This document shows positions 25,960 to 35,643 of a stretch of DNA of 64,000 nucleotides, in pieces. Positions within the stretch are counted from its first letter, which is position 1; the number at the start of each line of letters is the position of its first letter. The notes beneath the pieces are model-generated. The model worked only from the letters and a program-made list of their open reading frames with translations. It was not told where the DNA came from and made no database searches. Origin of the DNA: Nonomuraea basaltis (GTDB taxonomy: Bacteria > Actinomycetota > Actinomycetes > Streptosporangiales > Streptosporangiaceae); the NCBI RefSeq assembly GCF_005893125.1, contig NZ_VCJS01000001.1, positions 112,754 through 176,753 of the forward strand, in the 5' to 3' direction. Made by a program: the position numbers and the translations under genes.

Positions 25960-28485
25960 TCAGCGGGGTGCGCTGGTCACCTGGTCGCCCTTGAGGATGC
26001 GGTCGACCGTCTGCCCCGCCGCCGACGTCGCCGCCGTGGTGCCCGCCGCCAGGACGAGGGCCAGCGTCGGCGCCGCCAGGCTGCGGACGCTGCGCAGGTT
26101 GCGCACCCGCGCCCACGGCTCGTCGGCCAGGTGCATGATGCGCCACTCCCAGAACAACCCGAGCCCGATGCACACCATCATCACCTGCCCCACCACGATT
26201 CCCACCACCTGCGCCTTGTCCGGCGCCCCGATGTCCGGCTCCACGAGCGTCGAGAGGTACCCGGACAGCTCGGTCAGCAGGGCCGCGGCCGTGAGGTGGA
26301 GCGCCTTGGTCATCGGCTGGGTGCCGCGGATGCGCGGGTAGAAGTAGCCGAACAGGAAGCCGAAGGCGGGCAGCGTGATCAGGTAGCGCCCGTCGAAGAC
26401 GAAAGTGGTCAGGTCCACGCCTTCCGGCAGCCCGTACACGATGGTGAAGGGCAGGCTCAGCAGCAGGCTGAGGGTGAAGGCGTGCACGCCGTTGTGCCAG
26501 GGCGTGCAGGCCGCGGCCGTGGCGAACGCGGTCTCCGGATGCCGCCCGTGCTGGCGCAGCGCCCCCTCCAGGGAGGTCCGCCGCTGGTCGAAGTCGGCCA
26601 TCGACATGTCTCCCGCGCCGAGCCTGCTCCGCCCGATGCGGTAGAGCTCCTGTTCGGCCACCAGCAGCAGGCGCTTGTGGATGGCCGCCCTGACCAACTG
26701 CCGGTGTTGCTCCTGCGTGACGGGCTCGACGATCGCCACGTGCGGCCCGGTGAGCAGCCAGCGGGCGGTCGCCCAGGCGACGATCGAGGTGATCGCCAGC
26801 AGCGGCAGCGGTACGTCGATGTCGGCCAGCGTCGTGCTGCCGCTCGGCGTGATGTAGAGCACCATCAGGACGGCGATCATCGTGGACTCGGCGACCGGGT
26901 TGTCGATCGCGGACAGTTGACCGCCGAGCCGTCGCAGCCGGAGCACCAGCATCACGAAGCCGAGCAGGAGCAGCCCGAGCACCCCGCGGACGATCGGGTC
27001 GAGGGGCAGGCTGCCGATCGTGGGCACCGGCTGCGGCACGGCCAGGCTCCACGACCCGGCGTCCAGCCACTCGGTCGGCCAGCCCTGCACCAGCAGGCTG
27101 ATGAACACGGCGCCCACGACCGCGCCGCGGCTCCACTGCTTGGTCGCCACCGCCAGAGCCGCGATCGGGATCATCGCCCAGCCCAGTGCCAGCACCAGCC
27201 GGGTGCTGTCGGGCGGGTACACCCCGGCCAGCAGCGCCCGCAGCCACAGCGCCAGCGCCAGCAGCCCGATCGCGGCCTCGGCGGACAGCACGGCCATCCG
27301 TACGATCACCGGCCGGACCCCGAGGTCCACGCTGAACGCGATCGCCGACCCGGCCGCGGTGAGGGCGGCCACCGCCCCGCCGGCGAGCAGGGCCTGGCCG
27401 GACAGCTGCCCGTGCAGCCACGACCAGACGAGCATCCCGAGCCCGACGACCACGCCGAGCCCGGTCACGACGAGCAGGTCGCGGGTGTCCCACGGCGGGC
27501 TGGTGGGCAGCACCCGCCCGGCGTGCCGCAGCACGAGCGCGGGCACGGCGACGAAGAGGATCACGTACGCGACCGCCGACCAGTCCTTCGCGAACAGCGG
27601 GATCAGCAGCGTGGGCGCGGCCAGCGCGAGCCCGACGACCAGCTCCCTGTTGGGCAGCCATGACCACCACCCGCGGCCGAGCGAGCGCAGCAGGAAGGCG
27701 ACCAGCGCGACCGCGGTGAGCACGCCGAGCGCGGTGGCCCACGAGAAGTCGTCCTCCACGACCACGTCGGGAAACCCGAAGGAGTCCGGCGCCAGCGTCA
27801 TGCTCACCGGGTAGGCCCCGATGGCGAACTCCAGCCGCTCCTCCTGCTCCCGCTCCGGCGTGATCCCCTCCTGCCGCAGCACGGTCCACTCGCCGGGCAG
27901 CACGGCGATGGACCGCGAGGTGACGATCAGCGGGAAGGCGTTGGGCGCGGCGAAGTCGATCTTGAGTAGCTGCTCCGTCTCGAGCTGCCGCAGCAGCGTC
28001 ACCGTGAAGGTGGCCGTGGTGCGCCGGGAGTCGGAAGTGAGGATCGGCGCCAGCCGCCTCGTGGGCGCCAGCCCGGGACCGTCCACCTTGATCGCGCCGA
28101 ACGCGGCATCGGTGACCTGCTGGAGCGTGCCGGGGAACCCGCCACCCTGGCGTAACGCCTCGATGAGCGGGTCCTTGCGGTCCATCTGGAGCCGATGGGC
28201 GACGGTGATCTTGACTTGGCGGTGCCGGGGGTCGATTCGCCCTTCAGGCACCGGTTCGAGGTCGTTCTCGGACGCCTTGGTGAGCAGGACCTCGGTCGTG
28301 GCCCTGCGGGCCCATCCCACGAGCGGGTCGGCGCGGGCGGCGGCGGCCACCCACGGGTTGGGCCCTGCGGTGCTCTTAGGCGGCGCAGGCCCCGCTACCG
28401 GTCTGGCAGCAACGGTGCACCAAACGATCGCCCCCAACGACACCAGCGCCAGCCCGAACGCGATTGCCATCCGGAGCTTTCCCAC
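25960..28485 (-). CDS. Large multi-pass membrane protein of unknown function
   Basis: An 841-residue protein. An N-terminal hydrophobic segment (about 5-26) is followed by a roughly 200-residue extracytoplasmic domain (to about 240), then around nine helices (245-560), a cytosolic stretch at about 585-680 (EQHRQLVRAAIHKRLLLVAEQELYRIGRSR...) and further helices to about 825. No transport or enzymatic motif is recognised. Start is GTG 28485 or ATG 28470. Downstream of typA on the same strand but separated by a hairpin terminator, so probably an independent unit. Confidence 0.85.
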   Translation of the reverse strand: MGKLRMAIAFGLALVSLGAIVWCTVAARPVAGPAPPKSTAGPNPWVAAAARADPLVGWARRATTEVLLTKASENDLEPVPEGRIDPRHRQVKITVAHRLQMDRKDPLIEALRQGGGFPGTLQQVTDAAFGAIKVDGPGLAPTRRLAPILTSDSRRTTATFTVTLLRQLETEQLLKIDFAAPNAFPLIVTSRSIAVLPGEWTVLRQEGITPEREQEERLEFAIGAYPVSMTLAPDSFGFPDVVVEDDFSWATALGVLTAVALVAFLLRSLGRGWWSWLPNRELVVGLALAAPTLLIPLFAKDWSAVAYVILFVAVPALVLRHAGRVLPTSPPWDTRDLLVVTGLGVVVGLGMLVWSWLHGQLSGQALLAGGAVAALTAAGSAIAFSVDLGVRPVIVRMAVLSAEAAIGLLALALWLRALLAGVYPPDSTRLVLALGWAMIPIAALAVATKQWSRGAVVGAVFISLLVQGWPTEWLDAGSWSLAVPQPVPTIGSLPLDPIVRGVLGLLLLGFVMLVLRLRRLGGQLSAIDNPVAESTMIAVLMVLYITPSGSTTLADIDVPLPLLAITSIVAWATARWLLTGPHVAIVEPVTQEQHRQLVRAAIHKRLLLVAEQELYRIGRSRLGAGDMSMADFDQRRTSLEGALRQHGRHPETAFATAAACTPWHNGVHAFTLSLLLSLPFTIVYGLPEGVDLTTFVFDGRYLITLPAFGFLFGYFYPRIRGTQPMTKALHLTAAALLTELSGYLSTLVEPDIGAPDKAQVVGIVVGQVMMVCIGLGLFWEWRIMHLADEPWARVRNLRSVRSLAAPTLALVLAAGTTAATSAAGQTVDRILKGDQVTSAPR

Positions 28486-28656
28486 AATTTGGATGATTCA
28501 CGCGCATGCCCGAATGTTCTATCTCGTGCGATAACGGTGTGATTACAGCTGCTCCCATAACAACTTTTCTTTACGGACCGGCACGGGAGCGCCCGTCCAT
28601 CGCACGTGGTAGCGCCCGGGCGAATGGCAGCGCTTACTAACGGCACTAACACTTAA

Positions 28657-28696
28657 GCCGCGCTTTGCCGGGATAAAAAGACGGGCAAAGCGCGGC
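28657..28696 (-). terminator. Hairpin after typA
   Basis: Perfect 13-bp stem GCCGCGCTTTGCC/GGCAAAGCGCGGC at 28657-28669 and 28684-28696, loop 14 nt. It begins 17 bp downstream of the typA stop. On the minus strand a CTTTTT run lies in the loop, not after the stem. The rest of the gap to 28485 shows no gene. Confidence 0.65.
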
Positions 28697-28713
28697 CGGT
28701 GTGAATCCTCAGA

Positions 28714-30564
<1,851 letters not shown>

Positions 30565-30621
30565 GATGACGTCTCGCTCTGTGTCGTGGGGGCCGCCGCG
30601 CGAAGTCGCGACTACTTAAGT

Positions 30622-30795
30622 CTAGTTGATCCCCCCTGATGGCAGGAGCGGGGCGAGGTGACGGCGAGCGTAATCGCGGGCGTCCTCATCGTTGACGAGC
30701 GGGATCGTCTCCGGCTCGGTCGCGTAGGCGGCGTCGAGGATGCGCCCGAGGGAGTCGTCCCGCATGGAGCAAGCGTAGGCGGGCCGCCGGCTCAT
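30622..30795 (-). CDS. Possible 57-residue protein upstream of typA
   Basis: A minus-strand ORF from ATG 30795 (or ATG 30765) to TAG 30622. It reads MSRRPAYACSMRDDSLGRIL and continues with an acidic helical part (DAAYATEPETIPLVNDED) and a basic end (ARRHLAPLLPSGGIN). Composition is protein-like, but neither start has a good ribosome site. It could be a small gene or the end of a decayed one. The remainder of 30565-30908 holds the typA promoter region and a palindrome at 30860. Confidence 0.35.
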   Translation of the reverse strand: MSRRPAYACSMRDDSLGRILDAAYATEPETIPLVNDEDARDYARRHLAPLLPSGGIN

Positions 30796-30844
30796 GGTCG
30801 GGCTGCGTCCAGCGGTCCGCCGCAGGTTGGGGACGGAGTCCCCA

Positions 30845-30871
30845 CCTACATAACGGGTTGCACAATTGTGC
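30845..30871. promoter_or_regulatory. Motifs upstream of first ANL fragment gene
   Basis: CCTACAT at 30845-30851, then TTGCACAATTGTGC containing the perfect palindrome GCACAATTGTGC at 30860-30871, 38 bp before the ATG. CCTACAT (either strand) and TGCAYA also occur upstream of the two other truncated ANL genes. Confidence 0.4.
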
Positions 30872-30908
30872 GCATGGCAAGCCCGGACGTGGTCCCTAGA
30901 TTGACGGC

Positions 30909-31652
30909 ATGACCTGGACAGAGCTGGTTATGGAGGCGGCACCGACGAAAGGCGACCAGCCGGCGGTGAGCGACGTCAGGACCGGTGAGGTGTTGTCGTA
31001 CTCCGCGTTCGTGAGACGGGTCATGCGGGCCGCCGCGGGGCTGCGCCGCCACGGCCTGCAGTACGGCGACCATGTGATCGTCAACGTCCCGCTCGGCGCC
31101 ACGCTGCCCGTCGCGGTCCACTCCGTCGCCTGGGCGGGCGGGATAGCGGTGCTCGACGCCACCGGCGAGGCCCGCATGATGATCACGCAGCGCGGCTACG
31201 ATCCTGCCGCGGTGAAGGTCGAGCAGGTCTTCTCGTTCCAGCCGGTGCCGGGGGCCAGGCCGTTCGGGGATCTGGTGCTCAACGGCGTCGTCGAGTTCGG
31301 CCCGCTGGCGGGGCCGGCGCTCACGCTCGACCGCCTGCGCTTGTTCGACCACGACGAGCTGAGCGGAGACCTGCGCAGGCTGGCCGCGCGGCTGGTGATC
31401 GGCAAGGACGACGTCGTGATCAGCGCGGTCAGCGAGCCGTTCCGTGGGCTGCGGGTGGTCGATCTGGCGATGATGTCCGGCGCCCACGTCGTGGTCGCCC
31501 ACGAGCCGAGCCTGGTCGGCTGCCGCGTGCTGGCCCAGGAGCGCCGGGCCACCATGGTGGTCGCGCCGTATGACCTGGCCAGGAGATTGCTCGGCGATCC
31601 GATCCTGCGCGTCGTCGACGAAAGGGCGATCGTGAGCTCGCTCGGGCTGTGA
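30909..31652 (+). CDS. Truncated AMP-binding (ANL) protein, N-domain only, copy 1
   Basis: A 247-residue protein matching only the N-terminal subdomain of acyl-CoA synthetase/adenylation enzymes. Visible are SDVRTGEVLSYSAFVRRVMRAAAGLRRHG (landmark: the 'TY-ELD-A' region), GDHVIVNVPLGATLPVAVHSVAWAGGI, and later DDVVISAVSEPFRGL, MMSGAHVVV and RATMVVAPYDLARRLL, which line up with the A4 region. The P-loop A3 motif (SGTTGxPKG), A5, A8 and the C-terminal lid with its lysine are all absent, so adenylation is not expected. The gene ends in a stop and is followed directly by a STAND/LuxR regulator gene. Function unknown; a ligand-binding or regulatory role is inferred. Confidence 0.75.
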   Translation: MTWTELVMEAAPTKGDQPAVSDVRTGEVLSYSAFVRRVMRAAAGLRRHGLQYGDHVIVNVPLGATLPVAVHSVAWAGGIAVLDATGEARMMITQRGYDPAAVKVEQVFSFQPVPGARPFGDLVLNGVVEFGPLAGPALTLDRLRLFDHDELSGDLRRLAARLVIGKDDVVISAVSEPFRGLRVVDLAMMSGAHVVVAHEPSLVGCRVLAQERRATMVVAPYDLARRLLGDPILRVVDERAIVSSLGL

Positions 31653-31687
31653 TCCGGGAGAAACCCTCTCCGGCACGACAGCCCGAT
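31642..31687 (+). terminator. Nested inverted repeats at the end of ANL copy 1
   Basis: Outer arms TCGGGCTGT/ACAGCCCGA enclose an inner stem CCGGGAGA/TCTCCGG. The stop codon of ANL copy 1 lies in the structure. There is no T-tract, so attenuation between the ANL gene and the regulator gene is only a possibility. Confidence 0.4.
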
Positions 31688-31761
31688 GAGCAGGTTTCTC
31701 GCCGGTGAAGAAGTGCGACACTGTGGGGGAGTGTGATCCTTCAGCGACGCAGGGTGACCAC

Positions 31762-34179
31762 ATGCCAGAGCCCCCGCGGCATAACCTTCCGGCCGAGCCC
31801 AACCGGTTCGTGGGTCACGAGCGCGATCTCGACGACCTTCGCGGGCTGTTCGGCGAGACCCGCGTGGTGACCCTGTGCGGGGTCGGCGGCATCGGCAAGA
31901 CCCGGCTGGCCCTGCGGGTCGCCGCGGGCCTTGTGCCGGCCTACCCCGACGGGGTCTGGCTGGTCGAGCTGGCCAGGCTCAGCCGGGCCGAGCTGGTCGT
32001 GCCGGAGATCGCCGACGTGCTGCACGTGCGGGAGGAGACCAACCGGTCGCTGCTCGACACCGTGACGGCCAGGCTGCGCGACATGCTCTGCCTGCTGCTG
32101 CTGGACAACTGCGAGCACGTGGTCGACGCCTGCGCCGAGGTGGCGGCCGCGCTGGTGGCCTCCTGTCCGCGCCTGAGCATCCTGGCCACCAGCAGGGAGC
32201 CGCTGCGCATCGCGAGCGAGCTGATCTGGCGGGTGCCGCCGCTCGACCTGCCCGGCGCGGAGAGCGCCGACGCCGAGTCCGTGCAGCTCTTCATGGACCG
32301 GGCGGCGGCCGCGGGCACCAGGCTGGGTCCCGGCAGCCTTCCAGACGTCGTACGCCTGTGCCGGGCGCTCGACGGGCTACCGCTGGCCCTGGAGCTGGCC
32401 GCGGCCCGTACGAGCCTGCTCAGCCCCGGCCAGATCGCCGACCGCATAGACGACCGCTTCTCGCTGCTCACCACGGGCGGCCGGACCGCTCCGGCCCGGC
32501 AGCGCACGCTGCTCGCGGCCGTCGAGTGGAGCTACGACCTGCTGTCGGCCAAGGAGCAGGTGCTGCTGCGCCGGCTGTCGGTGTTCGCCGGCGACTTCGC
32601 CCTCGACCTCGCCGAGCAGGTCTGCGCCGAGCGGCCCATCTCGCGGCCGGAGATCGTGGACCTGCTCGGCGGCCTGGTCGACAAGTCCCTCGTGCTGTGC
32701 GACGAGAGCCGCACGCGCTACTGGATGCTGGAGACCATCAAGCGCTACGCGGTCGAGCGACTCCAGCAGGCGGGCGAGCGCGACGTCCTGCGCGAGCGGC
32801 ACCTCAACGTGCTCTGCGAGCTGCAGGAGCGGCACTTCACGACCGAGATGGTGGAGCCCGGTGTACCGTGGCCGGCGCGGTTGCGGGCCCTGACCGCGAG
32901 CAAGAGCCTGCTCGACGACCAGCGGGTGGCGCTCGATTGGGCGGCCGAGTCCGGCAACGTGCCGCTGGGCCTGCGGCTCTGCACGACCAGCACGGGGCTG
33001 CTGCCGATCGGCGGCAACCTGACGGAGATCGTCGGCTGGACAGAGCGGCTGCTCTCGCTCGACCTGTCCCGCGTGTCCGACGAGCACATCGCGCACGCCA
33101 AGGGCTACCTCGCCTACGGCCTGGAGGCCAGGGACGAGCTGAGCCGCTCGCTGGAGGTGGCCGAGCAGGGCCTGGCGGGGATGTCGCCGGCCAACGCGTT
33201 CCCCTACTGCGTCATGCACAGCCTCATCGCCGTGGTGCTGCTGCGCATGGGCCGGGCCGACGAGGCGCTGCACCACGCGGAGGAGGGCCTGGCCGTCGCC
33301 ACGCGCTCCGGCGACACGTGGAACCAGGCGGCGGGGCTGGCCGGGCTCTCGGCGGTGGCGCTGACCCGCGGCCGGCTGCGCGAGGCGCAGCGGCATGGCG
33401 AGGAGGCGCTTGCGCGGGCGCGCGAGCACGGCCACCGCTGGATCATGGCCAGGACCGCGACCCAGCTCGGCGCGGTGGCCGAGGCCCGCGGCGACCTGGT
33501 GACGGCGAGGGCGCAATACGAGATGGCCGTCCCCTGGCTGCGGGAGCTGGGCAGCGACGCCGACCTGGCGCGCTGCCTGGCGAGGATCGGCCGGGTCGCG
33601 GCGATGCTGCACGAGTTCGGCTCCGCCAAGGAGCGCCTGGCCGCGAGCCTCGCGCTGAGCAGGGAGACCGGGCAGCGGCAGGGTGTGGCCCGCTGCCTGG
33701 TGGGTCTGTCGGTGCTGGCGGAGTGCGAAGGCGACATCGAGGGCGCCGTGCTGGCCGCCGCGGCGGCGGCCACGCTGCGCGAGTCGATCGGCCAGCATTC
33801 GGCCACGATCAGGATCGAGGAGCTGCTCGGCCGGGCCCGCGTCAAACTGGGCGACGGCCGCACCGCGTCGCTGTGGTCGCGGGGCCGGGCGATGAGCCCC
33901 GACGACGCCGCCCGCCACGTGCTGGAGGGCGAGCGGTCGGCGCCGGGGCCGCCCGTGGCCGCCGAGCCCGTCAGGCGCTCGCTGCTGACCGCCCGCGAGC
34001 AGGAGATCGCCCACCTGCTCACCCGGGGACTGTCGAACCGGGCCATCGCGGGGGAGCTGGTGATCAGTCCCGCGACGGTCGCCCGGCATATCGCCAACAT
34101 CATGGAGAAACTGGGCTACACCTCGCGCGCGCAGATCGCGGTGTGGGCCGCCGAGCACCCGCCGGACCCTTCTGCATAG
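31762..34179 (+). CDS. STAND ATPase-TPR-LuxR transcriptional regulator, copy 1
   Basis: An 805-residue regulator. N-terminal NB-ARC-like ATPase: FVGHERDLDDL, Walker A GVGGIGKT (40-47), Walker B LLLLDN (about 111-116) and LATSREPLR (about 141). A winged-helix/TPR-like helical middle (about 260-720) is followed by a GerE/LuxR HTH (LTAREQEIAHLLTRGLSNRAIAGELVIS... to the C-terminus). Such proteins switch on ligand-triggered oligomerisation. ATG 31762 matches the start of the second copy at 46498; an upstream GTG 31705 would add 19 residues. Flanked on both sides by truncated ANL genes. Confidence 0.9.
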   Translation: MPEPPRHNLPAEPNRFVGHERDLDDLRGLFGETRVVTLCGVGGIGKTRLALRVAAGLVPAYPDGVWLVELARLSRAELVVPEIADVLHVREETNRSLLDTVTARLRDMLCLLLLDNCEHVVDACAEVAAALVASCPRLSILATSREPLRIASELIWRVPPLDLPGAESADAESVQLFMDRAAAAGTRLGPGSLPDVVRLCRALDGLPLALELAAARTSLLSPGQIADRIDDRFSLLTTGGRTAPARQRTLLAAVEWSYDLLSAKEQVLLRRLSVFAGDFALDLAEQVCAERPISRPEIVDLLGGLVDKSLVLCDESRTRYWMLETIKRYAVERLQQAGERDVLRERHLNVLCELQERHFTTEMVEPGVPWPARLRALTASKSLLDDQRVALDWAAESGNVPLGLRLCTTSTGLLPIGGNLTEIVGWTERLLSLDLSRVSDEHIAHAKGYLAYGLEARDELSRSLEVAEQGLAGMSPANAFPYCVMHSLIAVVLLRMGRADEALHHAEEGLAVATRSGDTWNQAAGLAGLSAVALTRGRLREAQRHGEEALARAREHGHRWIMARTATQLGAVAEARGDLVTARAQYEMAVPWLRELGSDADLARCLARIGRVAAMLHEFGSAKERLAASLALSRETGQRQGVARCLVGLSVLAECEGDIEGAVLAAAAAATLRESIGQHSATIRIEELLGRARVKLGDGRTASLWSRGRAMSPDDAARHVLEGERSAPGPPVAAEPVRRSLLTAREQEIAHLLTRGLSNRAIAGELVISPATVARHIANIMEKLGYTSRAQIAVWAAEHPPDPSA

Positions 34180-34206
34180 GGATCTGCATATTCCGCCCCA
34201 TGTAGG
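34171..34206. promoter_or_regulatory. Motifs upstream of second ANL fragment gene
   Basis: TCTGCATA occurs twice (34171-34178 and 34183-34190), followed by ATGTAGG (34200-34206, the complement of CCTACAT). The first copy overlaps the LuxR regulator stop codon. The gene starts 30 bp further on. Confidence 0.4.
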
Positions 34207-34235
34207 CACGAGACGCCCTCCCTACGGTGGGCTCC

Positions 34236-34634
34236 ATGGATGAGCGCATCGTCATCGTGGACTCGGGCACGGGCCAGAAGCTCACGGAGAAGCAACTGGA
34301 CGAGAGGTCCGCCATCGCGATCGTCCAGTTGCGGCGCAGGGGCGTGCGGGTGGGCGACACCGTGCTCATCTGCCTGCCCGTCGGGCCGGATCTGCTGGTG
34401 GCGACCGACGCGGTGATCGCCGCCGGCGGCGTGGCCTGGCCGGTGCCCGCCGACCTCGACGCGGACGCGCTCAGAGACCGGATCCGGGCCAGCGGCGCCC
34501 GGGTGATGATCTCCGACCTCCCGCGGGCGCTGGAGGCGGCGGAGGAATCCCGCGTACGCATCGTCATGAGCGTCGCAGATCTGAGCGCCCTGCGTTGCCA
34601 TCCGGTGCAGTCGCGGAGCCTCGACGGAAGGTGA
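34236..34634 (+). CDS. Truncated AMP-binding (ANL) protein, N-domain only, copy 2
   Basis: About 132 residues. It aligns by eye with the first part of ANL enzymes: LTEKQLDERSAIAIVQLRRRGVRVGD, TVLICLPVGPDLLVATDAVIAAGGVAWPVP, LRDRIRASGARVMIS. It stops well before the A3 P-loop and is the shortest of the three fragments. No frameshift or premature stop splits a longer ORF downstream, so the protein is short by design or was trimmed cleanly. It sits 56 bp after the LuxR gene; an alpha/beta hydrolase gene follows after 27 bp. GTG 34227 is an alternative start. Confidence 0.68.
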   Translation: MDERIVIVDSGTGQKLTEKQLDERSAIAIVQLRRRGVRVGDTVLICLPVGPDLLVATDAVIAAGGVAWPVPADLDADALRDRIRASGARVMISDLPRALEAAEESRVRIVMSVADLSALRCHPVQSRSLDGR

Positions 34635-34661
34635 GCGCCGGGCGTGCTTAAGCTGGTATTC

Positions 34662-35414
34662 ATGCCTTTCGCACCCCATTTCCCCGTCATGCTCAGGACC
34701 GAGGACGGGGTCCGCATCGACGCCGCCCACACCCCGTCCACGCACACGGACCTGGGGATCGTGGTGGCGCACGGCTTCACGGGATCGTGGCGGGACCGCG
34801 CGGCGCGCCGCATCGTGCACGTGCTGAGCGGCTACGGCGGCGTGGTCGCGCTCGACCTGCGCGGCCACGGCCGCTCCGGTGGCCGCACGACCGTGGGCGA
34901 CCTGGAGATCCTCGACGTGGAGGCCGCCGTCAGGCACGCCCGCGTGGTGGGCTACTCGAAGATCGCGGTGGTGGGCTTCTCCATGGGCGCGGCGGTGGCC
35001 GTACGGCATGCGGGGCTGCGCCGGGGAGTGGACGCGGTGGTGGCGGTGAGCGGCCCGGCCCGCTGGTACTACCGGGGCACCAAGCCGATGCGCCAGGTCC
35101 ACTGGGCCATCGAGCAGCCGGTCGGGCGGTGGGCGGCCAGGGTGGCCAAGCGCACCAGGATCGCCCGCGGCCGGTGGGACCCGATCCCGATGCCACCCCA
35201 CGAGGCCGCCGCGCTCCTCTCGCCGACCCCGCTGCTGATCGTCCACGGGGACGCCGACGCGTTCTTCCCGCTGGATCACCCGCACCAGCTGTACGCCGGC
35301 GCCCGCGAGCCCAAGGAGCTCTGGATCGAGCCCGGGTACGGTCACGCGGAGTCCGCCGCGACCCCCGAGCTCATCCGCCGGATCGGCAAGTGGATCTCTT
35401 CAAACTTTTCGTGA
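34662..35414 (+). CDS. Alpha/beta hydrolase
   Basis: A 250-residue serine hydrolase fold. The oxyanion-hole segment VAHGFTGSW is near residue 35, the nucleophile elbow GFSMGAA near 105, the acid in VHGDADAFFP and the histidine in PGYGHAE near 226, so the triad is intact. ATG 34662 gives a compact N-terminus (MPFAPHFPVMLRTEDGVRID); GTG 34644 is an alternative. It lies close behind ANL copy 2 and may be co-transcribed with it. The substrate (ester, thioester or lactone) is unknown. Confidence 0.87.
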   Translation: MPFAPHFPVMLRTEDGVRIDAAHTPSTHTDLGIVVAHGFTGSWRDRAARRIVHVLSGYGGVVALDLRGHGRSGGRTTVGDLEILDVEAAVRHARVVGYSKIAVVGFSMGAAVAVRHAGLRRGVDAVVAVSGPARWYYRGTKPMRQVHWAIEQPVGRWAARVAKRTRIARGRWDPIPMPPHEAAALLSPTPLLIVHGDADAFFPLDHPHQLYAGAREPKELWIEPGYGHAESAATPELIRRIGKWISSNFS

Positions 35415-35440
35415 GTAATACACGTCTACCTAGGGCGGAT

Positions 35441-35493
35441 GGAAGGAAACCGCCGGGAGAAAGTCCCCAGGGAAGGAAACCGCCTATGCGGTG
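35441..35493. repeat. Short direct repeat and small hairpins
   Basis: GGAAGGAAACCGCC occurs at 35441-35454 and again at 35471-35484. The stretch contains small stems: GGCGG/CCGCC around copy 1, GGG-AGAAAGT-CCC, and ACCGC-CTAT-GCGGT after copy 2. It lies between the convergent hydrolase and ALDH genes, with no ORF. It may be a structured 3' region of the hydrolase mRNA. Confidence 0.45.
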
Positions 35494-35602
35494 GACGTGG
35501 GACATACTTCAGTAGTCAGGCAGTCGCTCACCGTGGTCTGCGTCCAGCAGTCCACTGCGGGGTGTGCACCTAGCGTCGCGGGGGCGCGCTGGGTGACATC
35601 CT

Positions 35603-35633
35603 GCAGGGCCCCGCGGCACCCGCGGAGCCCTGC
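35603..35633. terminator. Bidirectional hairpin between hydrolase and ALDH genes
   Basis: Arms GCAGGGC (35603-35609) and GCCCTGC (35627-35633), extended by CGCGG/CCGCG inside. It is placed between two convergent genes and close to the ALDH stop. No T-tract. Confidence 0.5.
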
Positions 35634-35643
35634 GCGGGACGGC

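Noticed and set aside
30658..30912. Plus-strand 84-codon ORF before ANL copy 1
   Set aside because: Low-complexity Gly/Val/Pro composition, crosses the palindrome and overlaps the ANL start; the minus-strand frame is more protein-like.
30909..34634. ANL genes as part of an NRPS/PKS or lipid-activation cluster
   Set aside because: No carrier, condensation, ketosynthase or thioesterase domains are nearby, and the ANL proteins lack P-loop, A5-A10 and the lid domain.
35441..35484. GGAAGGAA motifs as part of an SRP RNA
   Set aside because: The flanking GGTCAGGTCC and GCAGCC parts of the SRP core are missing and the sequence does not fold as the SRP apical hairpin.
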